A stretch of 14,748 bases of DNA from Candidatus Sodaliphilus limicaballi. GTDB lineage: Bacteria; Bacteroidota; Bacteroidia; Bacteroidales; Muribaculaceae. Below, in pieces: positions 8,490 to 14,698 of this stretch. The notes beneath the pieces are model-generated. The model worked only from the letters and a program-made list of their open reading frames with translations, was not told the origin of the DNA and did not search any database. The DNA lies in the NCBI GenBank assembly GCA_018065815.1, contig JAGHSP010000073.1:1-14748 (forward strand), written 5' to 3'. Both the position numbers and the translations under genes were made by a program. Position 1 is the stretch's first letter, and every line of letters starts with the position of its first letter.

Positions 8490-8517
8490 AAGGGATGCTG
8501 CATGTGCAACACCCCTT
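8490..8517 (-). terminator. Terminator downstream of ilvE, possibly bidirectional
   Basis: The arms 8490-8502 and 8505-8517 pair over 13 positions. On the minus strand all pair (two G-U); on the plus strand those two become A-C mismatches, so the hairpin belongs to minus transcripts, i.e. ilvE, whose stop lies about 33 nt upstream. A T-rich run follows on both sides: UUAUUAUAG after it on the minus strand and a T6 on the plus strand. Confidence 0.65.
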
Positions 8518-8549
8518 TTTACTTTTACTCAGTCATGTCTTGATAAGCA

Positions 8550-9578
8550 TCAATCTATAATTGTAATCCAGCCATGCTTGTCAGGCATGTCACCGCACTG
8601 AATGGCACGCAAACGTGTGTACAGCTCGGTGGTGATAGGGCCTGGTTTGCCGTCGGGTGAGAAATAATAAGTCTTATCGTTGGCCTCATCATAAATCTCG
8701 CTCACCGGTGATGTTACTGCGGCAGTGCCACACTCGGCTGCCTCCTCAAAGTCGGCTAGCTCCTCCACAAGAATGGGACGACATTCTACCTTCAATCCCA
8801 TGTCGGCAGCGATCTGCTGCAAACTCATGTTGGTGATTGACGGTAATATCGACGCACTCTTGGGGGTGATATAGGTGTTATCCTTGATTGCGAAGAAATT
8901 AGCAGGTCCGCACTCGTCAAGGTACTTTTTCTCTTTTGGGTCTAGGAACAATACTGCCGAGTACCCGTTAGCCTTGGCCTTAGCAGTTGCGCCCATGCCG
9001 GCAGCATAGTTTCCGCCCACTTTCCAGCGTCCTGTACCTAGAGGCGCAGCACGGTCAAAGTCTCGATATATAGCCACCTTGGTGGGTTTGAAACCGCCCT
9101 TGAAGTAGGGACCAACAGGCATTGCAAAGATAATGAAAGTGTATTCTGTTGCAGGGTTCACACCCACACGGGGAGTGATGCCTATCTCTAACGGGCGCAG
9201 GTAGAAAGATGATCCGCAACCATAGGGGGGGACGAATCGTTTGTTAAGCTGAATCACCTTGGTTGCCATCTCTACGAATAAGTCTTCGGGCACTGGCTCC
9301 ATCATGATGCCTCGCGCACTGTCGGCGATGCGACGCGCGTTCTCCTTGATGCGGAACAAACGAATCTTGCCATCCTGTCCCACAAATGCCTTCTGACCTT
9401 CAAACACTTCCTGGCCGTAATGCAAACATGTAGCAGCAATGTGCAGATTTATTGTTTCGTCTTGGCTCACTTCAATCTCTCCCCACTTGCCATCCTTGAA
9501 TGTGCAACGCACATTGTAGTCGGTCTTCATATAGGAGAAAGTCAAATTACCCCAATCTATATTTTCCGCATTACTCAT
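8550..9578 (-). CDS. ilvE: Branched-chain-amino-acid aminotransferase
   Basis: This PLP enzyme interconverts leucine, isoleucine and valine with their 2-oxo acids using glutamate/2-oxoglutarate, in the cytosol. The 342 residues are collinear with the large type-II BCAT group. The PLP lysine is K186 in GTGRWKVGGNYAAG. E222 in YLDECGPANFF is the residue expected to contact the pyridine nitrogen. HYGQEVFEGQKAF and SFYLRPLEIG are further family signatures. CGTAAVTSPVSEI near residue 283 is the phosphate-binding loop. Length is normal. The start at 9576-9578 gives MSNAENIDWGNLTFSYMKTD. A possible TAnnnTTTG box (9638-9630) with one spacer base too many lies upstream, so it may have its own promoter or be read from the small secreted-protein gene 68 bp upstream. 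A terminator hairpin follows the gene. Confident call. Confidence 0.95.
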   Translation of the reverse strand: MSNAENIDWGNLTFSYMKTDYNVRCTFKDGKWGEIEVSQDETINLHIAATCLHYGQEVFEGQKAFVGQDGKIRLFRIKENARRIADSARGIMMEPVPEDLFVEMATKVIQLNKRFVPPYGCGSSFYLRPLEIGITPRVGVNPATEYTFIIFAMPVGPYFKGGFKPTKVAIYRDFDRAAPLGTGRWKVGGNYAAGMGATAKAKANGYSAVLFLDPKEKKYLDECGPANFFAIKDNTYITPKSASILPSITNMSLQQIAADMGLKVECRPILVEELADFEEAAECGTAAVTSPVSEIYDEANDKTYYFSPDGKPGPITTELYTRLRAIQCGDMPDKHGWITIID

Positions 9579-9646
9579 ACTTCTAATAATTAATGGTTAA
9601 TGTTACTGGTTCTTTGTGGTGCGTTCTCTCAAATAATAGAACTCTT

Positions 9647-9979
9647 TTATAGCGCAACCTTCTGCGTCAAGTTTCCGATTTTCACTATATACACCCCACG
9701 TGCCCCGACCTTCAGTTCACTTGTTCCGGGATTCAATGTGGCCACCGATACACTCTGGCCCAAAATCGTGAACACTCTAACTTGGACCTTCTTTGTTGTA
9801 CGGATGGTGATGACACCGTTAGAACCAAATATTTCCACGCCATCGGTCACACGTGAATCAACGAGACTGCGTCCTTGCACTTCATGCGTAGCCTCACGCC
9901 ACTGCATCTGTTGTGCAACAGCGGAAATGCTAAGCGATAAAGCCAGCACAAGTGCTACATTTACAAGAAATTGTCTCAT
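9647..9979 (-). CDS. Small secreted protein made almost only of a Por/T9SS-like C-terminal sorting domain
   Basis: The 110-residue product has a signal peptide (MRQFLVNVALVLALSLSISAVA, cut near A22/Q23), a linker of about 25 residues, and then from about residue 47 a beta-rich module with VEIFGSNGVITI, VRVFTILGQSV and ARGVYIVKIGNLTQKVAL. This matches the look of type IX secretion (Por) sorting domains: a VYxxxGQ-type strand turn, then a G-x-Y-I-V-K-x strand and a short C-terminal strand. Normally such a domain ends a large secreted protein; here there is essentially no cargo. It could be a remnant of a larger gene, an anchor or decoy, or a small protein in its own right. The reading frame is intact and it has its own TAACTTTG promoter, which argues for expression. 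Assignment to T9SS is by family resemblance only; no T9SS machinery genes are in the window. Confidence 0.75.
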   Translation of the reverse strand: MRQFLVNVALVLALSLSISAVAQQMQWREATHEVQGRSLVDSRVTDGVEIFGSNGVITIRTTKKVQVRVFTILGQSVSVATLNPGTSELKVGARGVYIVKIGNLTQKVAL

Positions 9980-10000
9980 TGCTCTATATACCCAATGTAT

Positions 10001-10024
10001 AAACTATCCTACAAATGATAGTTT
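10001..10024 (-). promoter_or_regulatory. 5'-UTR hairpin of the small secreted-protein gene
   Basis: AAACTATC (10001-10008) and GATAGTTT (10017-10024) form a perfect 8-bp stem with an 8-nt loop. It begins only about 9 nt downstream of the -7 box, so it would sit at the very 5' end of the mRNA, where it could protect the message or affect initiation. Confidence 0.5.
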
Positions 10025-10032
10025 TCCACTTG

Positions 10033-10040
10033 CAAAGTTA
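10033..10040 (-). promoter_or_regulatory. -7 box of the small secreted-protein gene
   Basis: TAACTTTG on the minus strand is identical to the -7 boxes of lptD and typA. No good TTTG lies 19-21 nt upstream, so the -33 box is weak. The leader would be about 47 nt. Confidence 0.55.
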
Positions 10041-10160
10041 CAAATTATAATTAATAATTAAAAGTTAAACATTCCTATTTTTAGAGTTATTTTCTTTCAT
10101 TTTTTTAGATTACGGTCCGCTAAATACGTAGGAGACGTTAAAGGATAGGAAAGCCTCACT

Positions 10161-10214
10161 ATTCATCCCCCATGCAAGCAGCCTCGAAGAAGTGCGCCGC
10201 ATGGGGTGATAAAT
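10161..10214. repeat. Long palindrome enclosing a GCCTCGAAGA unit
   Basis: CCCCATGC (10168-10175) and GCATGGGG (10199-10206) pair perfectly, and the stem extends through ATTCATC/GATAAAT with one bulged base to about 15 bp. The 23-nt loop holds GCCTCGAAGA (10181-10190), which recurs in the neighbouring hairpin. Confidence 0.6.
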
Positions 10215-10226
10215 ACCACAAAATGA

Positions 10227-10243
10227 GTGCCTCGAAGAGGCAC
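10227..10243. repeat. Triloop palindrome, second copy of the GCCTCGAAGA unit
   Basis: GTGCCTC and GAGGCAC form a perfect 7-bp stem with loop GAA closed by C-G. The 19-bp stretch 10230-10248 matches 10181-10198 closely, about 50 bp to the left, so the two look like diverged direct repeats. Confidence 0.65.
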
Positions 10244-10294
10244 GCCTACACCAACCAGCACCCAACTCACGATTACATATAAACACACACAGTA

Positions 10295-10324
10295 ACGCCC
10301 AGCAGCTTTGATGCTACCGGGCGT
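10295..10324 (-). terminator. Terminator hairpin downstream of typA
   Basis: ACGCCC and GGGCGT flank a 12-pair stem (two G-U on the minus strand) with a six-base ATCAAA loop. It begins 20 nt after the typA stop codon. The trailing minus-strand sequence is only moderately U-rich (TACTGTGTGTGTTTATAT). Confidence 0.6.
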
Positions 10325-10344
10325 CATTACCGTGATATCCAGAT

Positions 10345-12159
10345 TTAATCTTCCTGGCCGTTTGCCTTGTTAATGCGCTTGCGCTCGAGCTCGTCAAGGA
10401 CAATCTTGCGCATGCGTATGTGGTTAGGAGTAATCTCTACATACTCATCGGCCTTGATGTACTCAAGAGCTTCCTCTAGGCTGAATACGATGGGCGGGAT
10501 GATGCGCACCTTCTCGTCGTTACCGCTTGCACGCATGTTGGTGAGCTTCTTCGACTTGGTGACGTTAATCACGAGGTCTTTCTCCTTGCTGTGCTCGCCC
10601 ACTACCTGACCACCATAAACCTCATCCTGCGGGAAGATGAAGAACTTGCCGCGGTCCTGGAGTTTGTCGATTGCATAGGCAAACGCTGTTCCGCCTTCCA
10701 TAGCGATGAGCGAGCCGTTGAGTCGGCGAGTGATGTCGCCCTTCCAGGGTTCGTAACACAGGAAGCGATGAGCCATGATAGCCTCGCCGGCACTGGCTGT
10801 GAGCACGTTGGTGCGCAGGCCTATGATGCCGCGTGAAGGTATCTTAAACTCGAGCAGAATGCGGTCGTTCTGGGTCTCCATGAGGGTCATCTCACCCTTG
10901 CGGCGTGTCACCATGTCGATCATCTTGCTTGAGTATTCCTCTGGGACGTTGATAGTGAGCGACTCGATAGGCTCGCACTTCACGCCGTCGATTTCCTTGA
11001 TGATAACTTGGGGCTGACCCACCTGGAGTTCATATCCCTCGCGGCGCATCTCCTCAATGAGTACGCTGAGGTGAAGCACACCGCGACCGAACACGAGCCA
11101 TGAGTCCTCGTTGGGTGAGGGCTCAACGCGCAGGGCAAGGTTCTTGTCGAGCTCCTTCATCAGACGGTCGTAGATGTGGCGAGATGTCACGAACTTACCA
11201 TCCTTGCCGAAGAAGGGAGAATCGTTGATGGTGAAAAGCATCGACATTGTGGGTTCATCAATCGCAATGCGGGGAAGCGGTTCGGGATTGGTGAAACAAG
11301 TGATAGTATCGCCAATCTCAAATCCGTCAATACCCACGATAGCACAGATGTCGCCGCTGGCTACGCTTTCCACGTGCTTCTGGCCCATGCCCTCGAATGT
11401 GCGGAGTTCCTTGATCTTCTGGCGTGTCACTGTGCCGTCTTTCTTGCACAGGCCCACTTCCATACCATCGGTAAGTGTGCCGCGATGAACACGGCCCACT
11501 GCGATACGGCCCACGTAACTGCTATAGTCCAGCGAGGTGACAAGCATCTGAGCATCACCCTCATTCATCTCGGGGGCGGGAATGTGCTCAATGATTGCAT
11601 CGAGCACTGCCGTGATGTTGTCGGTGGGTTGAGTCCAGTCATCGCTCATCCATCCGTTCTTGGCCGAACCGAACACTGTGGGGAAATCGAGCTGTTCCTC
11701 GGTTGCATCAAGGTTGCACATGAGCTCGAACACAGCCTCCTGAACTTCGTCGGGACGGCAGTTGGGCTTATCAACCTTGTTGATAACAACGATGGGTTTT
11801 AGTCCCAGCTGAATCGCCTTCTGGAGCACGAAACGTGTCTGGGGCATAGGACCCTCAAAGGCGTCAACGAGAAGCAAGCAACCATCGGCCATGTTGAGCA
11901 CACGCTCTACCTCACCGCCAAAGTCGCTGTGACCCGGGGTGTCGATGATGTTGATTTTATAACCGTTATAGTTGATTGAAACGTTCTTTGAAAGGATAGT
12001 GATGCCTCGCTCTCTCTCCAGGTCATTGCTGTCGAGAATTTGATTACCCATGTTCTGATTGTCGCGAAACAGGTTACCTGCAGCGAGCATTTTATCTACC
12101 AGTGTTGTTTTGCCGTGATCGACGTGAGCGATAATGGCTACGTTTCTAATATTCTGCAT
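10345..12159 (-). CDS. typA: Translational GTPase TypA/BipA
   Basis: This ribosome-associated GTPase of the EF-G/LepA class supports 50S assembly and growth under stress or cold. The 604 residues contain all G motifs: G1 AHVDHGKTT at 11-19, G2 RGITI at 51-55, G3 DTPGH at 73-77, G4 NKVD at 127-130 and G5 SAK at 165-167. After the GTPase domain come the beta-barrel domain II (about 203-290), the EF-G III/V-like domains (about 300-480) and the BipA-specific C-terminal domain to the end. Length is that of the family. The start MQNIRNVAIIAHVDHGK is the conserved N-terminus and leaves no doubt. The gene is transcribed from a TAACTTTG promoter divergent to the alpha/beta hydrolase and ends in its own hairpin. 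Confidence 0.98.
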   Translation of the reverse strand: MQNIRNVAIIAHVDHGKTTLVDKMLAAGNLFRDNQNMGNQILDSNDLERERGITILSKNVSINYNGYKINIIDTPGHSDFGGEVERVLNMADGCLLLVDAFEGPMPQTRFVLQKAIQLGLKPIVVINKVDKPNCRPDEVQEAVFELMCNLDATEEQLDFPTVFGSAKNGWMSDDWTQPTDNITAVLDAIIEHIPAPEMNEGDAQMLVTSLDYSSYVGRIAVGRVHRGTLTDGMEVGLCKKDGTVTRQKIKELRTFEGMGQKHVESVASGDICAIVGIDGFEIGDTITCFTNPEPLPRIAIDEPTMSMLFTINDSPFFGKDGKFVTSRHIYDRLMKELDKNLALRVEPSPNEDSWLVFGRGVLHLSVLIEEMRREGYELQVGQPQVIIKEIDGVKCEPIESLTINVPEEYSSKMIDMVTRRKGEMTLMETQNDRILLEFKIPSRGIIGLRTNVLTASAGEAIMAHRFLCYEPWKGDITRRLNGSLIAMEGGTAFAYAIDKLQDRGKFFIFPQDEVYGGQVVGEHSKEKDLVINVTKSKKLTNMRASGNDEKVRIIPPIVFSLEEALEYIKADEYVEITPNHIRMRKIVLDELERKRINKANGQED

Positions 12160-12184
12160 TGTACTATTTTTTCTTTTGCGGGTG

Positions 12185-12216
12185 CAAAGTTAGTGAAAAT
12201 TTCGCAATTATGCACA
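12185..12216 (-). promoter_or_regulatory. Promoter of typA
   Basis: On the minus strand TGTG (12216-12213) is followed by exactly 20 nt and TAACTTTG (12192-12185). The -7 box is perfect; the -33 box has one mismatch to TTTG. The leader to the ATG at 12159 is about 20 nt. Confidence 0.65.
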
Positions 12217-12277
12217 TGTTTAACACATTAAACAATGATTTGCATAGTAGAATGCACATTTATTAGGAATATTTGTG

Positions 12278-12285
12278 TAACTTTG
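12278..12285 (+). promoter_or_regulatory. -7 box of the alpha/beta hydrolase gene
   Basis: TAACTTTG lies 25 nt before the ATG at 12311, giving a leader of roughly 20 nt. I see no TTTG at the right distance upstream, so the promoter may be weak or activator-dependent. Confidence 0.55.
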
Positions 12286-12310
12286 CAGTACACATAACCC
12301 AAAACACGAC

Positions 12311-13102
12311 ATGAAAGTAACAGTAAACTGCGCCACTGGCAAGAACTTTGAGATAGACTATTTTTCGTTTGGCAACGGCGACAAGCCTTTTGTACTTATC
12401 CCCGGATTGAGTTTGTTGCCTGTAACCCCTATGGCCAAGGCTGTGGCAATGCAATATCGTGCATTTCATTCAGGCTACAAGGTGTATCTGTTTGACCGCA
12501 AGCGTTCTATTCCCAATGGATATACCATTGAGCAGATGGCCGACGACACGGTCAATGCGATGCGCTTGGCTGGGTTAAGCAAGGTGTTGCTCATGGGATG
12601 TTCGCAAGGCGGAATGATGGCGCAGATGATTGCGGCAAAGTACCCCGAAATGGTAGAAAAACTCGTGCTCTGTTCTACCGCTGCCACCCCCGACGAGAAT
12701 GCGCGAGCAGTGCTCGGACGATGGATCGAACTGGCACAGGCAGGCGACATGAAGGCATTTAACCGCAACGTGTTTCAACACGTTTATTCTAAGGCATATT
12801 ATGACAAATATGCCGATTCGTTTGCTCTGGCCGAGGAACTAGGGACGCCTGCCGATATCGCACGATTCATCCCCCTTGCAAAAGCATGCCTGGGATATGA
12901 CGCTCACGCTGTAATCAAAGGCATACAGTGCCCTGTGCTGGTGGTTGGGTCAAATATCGACAACGTGCTTGGAGGAAAAAGTTCGCTAGAATTGGCCGAA
13001 GCGCTCAATGCCAAGTTGGTAATGTATGACAACTATGGCCACGCTGCCTATGACGAAGCTCCCGACCTGCACGAGCGATTGATTGACTTCTTCGAGAACT
13101 AA
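12311..13102 (+). CDS. Alpha/beta-fold hydrolase
   Basis: This cytosolic 263-residue serine hydrolase has the complete alpha/beta-hydrolase triad: nucleophile S98 in the elbow MGCSQGG, acid D217 in VVGSNIDNVLG and H244 in NYGHAAYDEA. The oxyanion strand is FVLIPGLSLLP near residue 27-37. A helical cap spans about 125-195. It most resembles the broad 3-oxoadipate enol-lactonase/haloperoxidase-like group of small hydrolases, but the substrate cannot be told. No signal peptide is seen. It is the only plus-strand protein gene in the window, is divergent from typA, and its TAA stop overlaps the TAG of the convergent GAF gene. There is no terminator between them. Confidence 0.9.
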   Translation: MKVTVNCATGKNFEIDYFSFGNGDKPFVLIPGLSLLPVTPMAKAVAMQYRAFHSGYKVYLFDRKRSIPNGYTIEQMADDTVNAMRLAGLSKVLLMGCSQGGMMAQMIAAKYPEMVEKLVLCSTAATPDENARAVLGRWIELAQAGDMKAFNRNVFQHVYSKAYYDKYADSFALAEELGTPADIARFIPLAKACLGYDAHAVIKGIQCPVLVVGSNIDNVLGGKSSLELAEALNAKLVMYDNYGHAAYDEAPDLHERLIDFFEN

Positions 13103-13563
13103 TATATAACCTCAGAGATTTTTTGAGCAACCTCGCCAAGATATTTGGCATCAACATCGTCAAATGACGCAAGTTCACTACTGTCGATATCGAGCACTGC
13201 ACACACTGTTCCCGCGTTATTTTTCAGCGGTACAACAATCTCGCTGCGCGAGAGACTGCTGCACGCAATGTGCCCGGGAAATTCTTCCACATCGGGCACT
13301 ACGAGAGTCTTGGCCTGTGACCACGATGTACCGCACACGCCACGTCCGCGCTTGATGCGGTAACATGCCGAGGTGCCTTGAAACGGTCCTAGTTCGAGCA
13401 TGTCTCCATTCACAGTGTAGAATCCAACCCAGAAATATACATCACCCATCACTTCACGCATGAGAGCCGAAGCATTGGCCATCACGCTCACAGCATTAGT
13501 CTCCCCGTCTATCATCGGGACAAGACGTGCCAGCAATTCCTTGTATTTTGTCTCTTTTTCCAT
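13099..13563 (-). CDS. msrC: Free methionine-(R)-sulfoxide reductase, GAF domain (fRMsr)
   Basis: This cytosolic enzyme reduces free L-methionine-(R)-sulfoxide with thioredoxin-type reductants. The 154 residues form one GAF domain. The three catalytic/resolving cysteines are all present: C67 in TSACYRI, C77 in GRGVCGTS and C101 in FPGHIACSSLSRSEIVVPL. Their spacing (10 and 24 residues) equals that of E. coli MsrC (C84, C94, C118), which separates it from signalling GAF domains. A fourth Cys, C121, is not part of the known set. It starts 4 bp after the ung stop codon, so the two are almost certainly co-transcribed. Its TAG stop (13101-13099) overlaps the hydrolase stop on the other strand. Confidence 0.94.
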   Translation of the reverse strand: MEKETKYKELLARLVPMIDGETNAVSVMANASALMREVMGDVYFWVGFYTVNGDMLELGPFQGTSACYRIKRGRGVCGTSWSQAKTLVVPDVEEFPGHIACSSLSRSEIVVPLKNNAGTVCAVLDIDSSELASFDDVDAKYLGEVAQKISEVIY

Positions 13564-13567
13564 ATTA

Positions 13568-14236
13568 TTACCAATTTATAGGCTCGATGCCATGCTTTGC
13601 AAGATAAGCATTGGCCTGCGAGAAATGATGATTGCCGAAGAATCCGCGATAGGCCGAGAGAGGCGACGGGTGAGGCGAAGTGAGAACAAGATGCTTCATG
13701 CGGTTGATAAACGCGCCCTTCTTGATAGCATAGCTTCCCCACAAGATGAATACAAGATGCTCTCGCTCGGCGGCAAGGCGGGCAATGGCTGCATCAGTAA
13801 ACTCTTCCCACCCGCGGTTTTGGTGCGATCCGGCACGATGAGCCTCCACCGTGAGCGTCGCATTGAGTAGCAGAACCCCTTGCTGAGCCCATCGTTCAAG
13901 GTTGCCGCTGGCAGGAATAGGAGCACCAGTGTCGTCATGAACCTCCTTGAAAATGTTGTGGAGCGACGGAGGAAATGGAATCCCGTCGTTAACGCTAAAA
14001 CATAACCCATTAGCCTGCCCCACATCATGGTAAGGGTCCTGCCCCAGTATCACAACCTTCACGTCATTGAAAGGAGTAGTGTCAAAGGCAGCAAATATCT
14101 GCTTACCAGGAGGGAAAATCTGCTTGGTACTATACTCACCGCGAAGCCATTGAGTGAGGTTTACAAAATAATCCTTACCCCATTCAGCAGCAAGTTCACG
14201 TTTCCAGCTCTCTTCAATCCTTATATTCATATTCAT
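13568..14236 (-). CDS. ung: Uracil-DNA glycosylase, family 1
   Basis: This enzyme excises uracil from DNA and starts base-excision repair. The 222 residues show every family-1 motif: GQDPYHDVGQANGLCFSV with catalytic D67, VLLLNATLTVEAHRAGSHQN with N125 reading uracil, and LTSPHPSPLSAYRGFFG with catalytic H189 and the DNA-intercalation loop. Length is normal. The start at 14234-14236 (MNMNIRIEESWKREL) is favoured because it is the first ATG after the promoter; the in-frame ATG at 14228-14230 is an alternative. It leads a two-gene operon with the fRMsr gene. Its promoter is interleaved with that of the divergent tRNA-Arg. Confidence 0.97.
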   Translation of the reverse strand: MNMNIRIEESWKRELAAEWGKDYFVNLTQWLRGEYSTKQIFPPGKQIFAAFDTTPFNDVKVVILGQDPYHDVGQANGLCFSVNDGIPFPPSLHNIFKEVHDDTGAPIPASGNLERWAQQGVLLLNATLTVEAHRAGSHQNRGWEEFTDAAIARLAAEREHLVFILWGSYAIKKGAFINRMKHLVLTSPHPSPLSAYRGFFGNHHFSQANAYLAKHGIEPINW

Positions 14237-14251
14237 GCAATCTAAAATTCA

Positions 14252-14283
14252 TTTGCAAATCTACTAAAAATATAGTAATTTTG
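14252..14283 (+). promoter_or_regulatory. Promoter of tRNA-Arg(CCG)
   Basis: TTTG (14252-14255), exactly 20 nt, then TAATTTTG (14276-14283), followed by the mature tRNA 17 nt later. This is a full consensus match, using the same 20-bp spacer as the ung promoter on the other strand. Confidence 0.82.
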
Positions 14284-14287
14284 CAAA
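14256..14287 (-). promoter_or_regulatory. Promoter of ung
   Basis: On the minus strand TTTG (14287-14284), exactly 20 nt, then TAGATTTG (14263-14256). This is a full consensus match. The leader to the ATG at 14236 is about 15 nt. It occupies the same DNA as the tRNA promoter. Confidence 0.8.
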
Positions 14288-14299
14288 ACAAACATCAAT

Positions 14300-14371
14300 G
14301 GACCCGTAGTTCAATGGATAGAATAAAGGATTCCGGTTCCTTCGATTGGGGTTCGACTCCCCACGGGTTCA
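14300..14371 (+). tRNA. tRNA-Arg, anticodon CCG
   Basis: The 72 nt fold into a complete cloverleaf. The 7-bp acceptor GGACCCG/CGGGTTC has one G-T pair, T8-A9 follow, and the D arm is GTTC/GAAT. The anticodon arm AAGGA/TCCTT has loop TTCCGGT, placing CCG at 34-36 to read the arginine codon CGG. Then come a four-base variable loop and the T arm TGGGG/CCCCA with loop TTCGACT, and discriminator A. CCA is not encoded (CT follows). It has its own promoter and an intrinsic terminator starting 3 nt after the discriminator, so it is a single-gene transcription unit. Confidence 0.97.
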
Positions 14372-14373
14372 CT

Positions 14374-14403
14374 AAAATAGGCGTAAACCACGCCTATTTT
14401 TTT
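14374..14403 (+). terminator. Intrinsic terminator of tRNA-Arg
   Basis: Perfect 11-bp stem AAAATAGGCGT / ACGCCTATTTT (14374-14384, 14390-14400) with a 5-nt loop, running into TTTTTTT. A textbook rho-independent terminator. Confidence 0.93.
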
Positions 14404-14611
14404 CTTGATTGACACAGTAAATAATGCATTCTGATTTAGTAGCAATATCAGATTTATCACTTTTATCGCATTGCAGTGGTCAATAGCATATAATTTGTTG
14501 TATCCATGAATGCAAAATTAACAAATCACTTGCAAGGAAACACTATCAACTGGGCAATCAGTGGAAAAGTAGTGCTTTTTCCTGGGAAAAGGAAAGTTAA
14601 ACGGGAAAGTG

Positions 14612-14628
14612 CGACCCCTTCGAGGTCG
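14612..14628 (-). repeat. Triloop palindrome
   Basis: The minus strand reads CGACCTC-GAA-GGGGTCG: seven pairs including one G-U (an A-C mismatch on the plus strand). The loop GAA is closed by C-G. The G-U points to the minus strand as the folding transcript, if it works as RNA. Confidence 0.6.
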
Positions 14629-14647
14629 GATGGGGTGTGTTCCTTTG

Positions 14648-14668
14648 CCGACGGCCTGCGGCCATCGG
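14648..14668 (-). repeat. Triloop palindrome
   Basis: The minus strand reads CCGATGGCC-GCA-GGCCGTCGG: nine pairs including one G-U (mismatched on the plus strand). The loop GCA is closed by C-G. Confidence 0.65.
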
Positions 14669-14681
14669 TTACGATGCAATG

Positions 14682-14698
14682 TGACGACTCCGTCGTCA
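14682..14698. repeat. Triloop palindrome
   Basis: TGACGAC and GTCGTCA form a perfect 7-bp stem with loop TCC (GGA on the minus strand) closed by C-G. Confidence 0.65.

Larger units (their letters stand above)
10045..10344. other. Non-coding gap: AT-rich stretch, palindromic repeats, typA terminator
   Basis: Positions 10045-10110 are very AT-rich. From 10161 to 10243 there are two palindromes containing diverged copies of a GCCTCGAAGA-type unit. The typA terminator hairpin lies at 10295-10324. A 30-codon open frame on the minus strand (10202-10110) crosses the first palindrome; I do not regard it as a gene without outside support. Confidence 0.6.

Noticed and set aside
10161..10243. CRISPR-like repeat pair
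   Set aside because: Only two diverged copies, palindromic, different flanks and no cas genes.
11176..11802. 208-codon open frame on the plus strand inside typA
   Set aside because: Antisense shadow of a highly conserved GTPase gene; no family resemblance or start signals.
14513..14520. TAATTTTG on the minus strand, possible promoter reading toward the tRNA terminator
   Set aside because: No TTTG 19-21 nt upstream and no gene to serve; a -7 match alone in AT-rich DNA is expected by chance.
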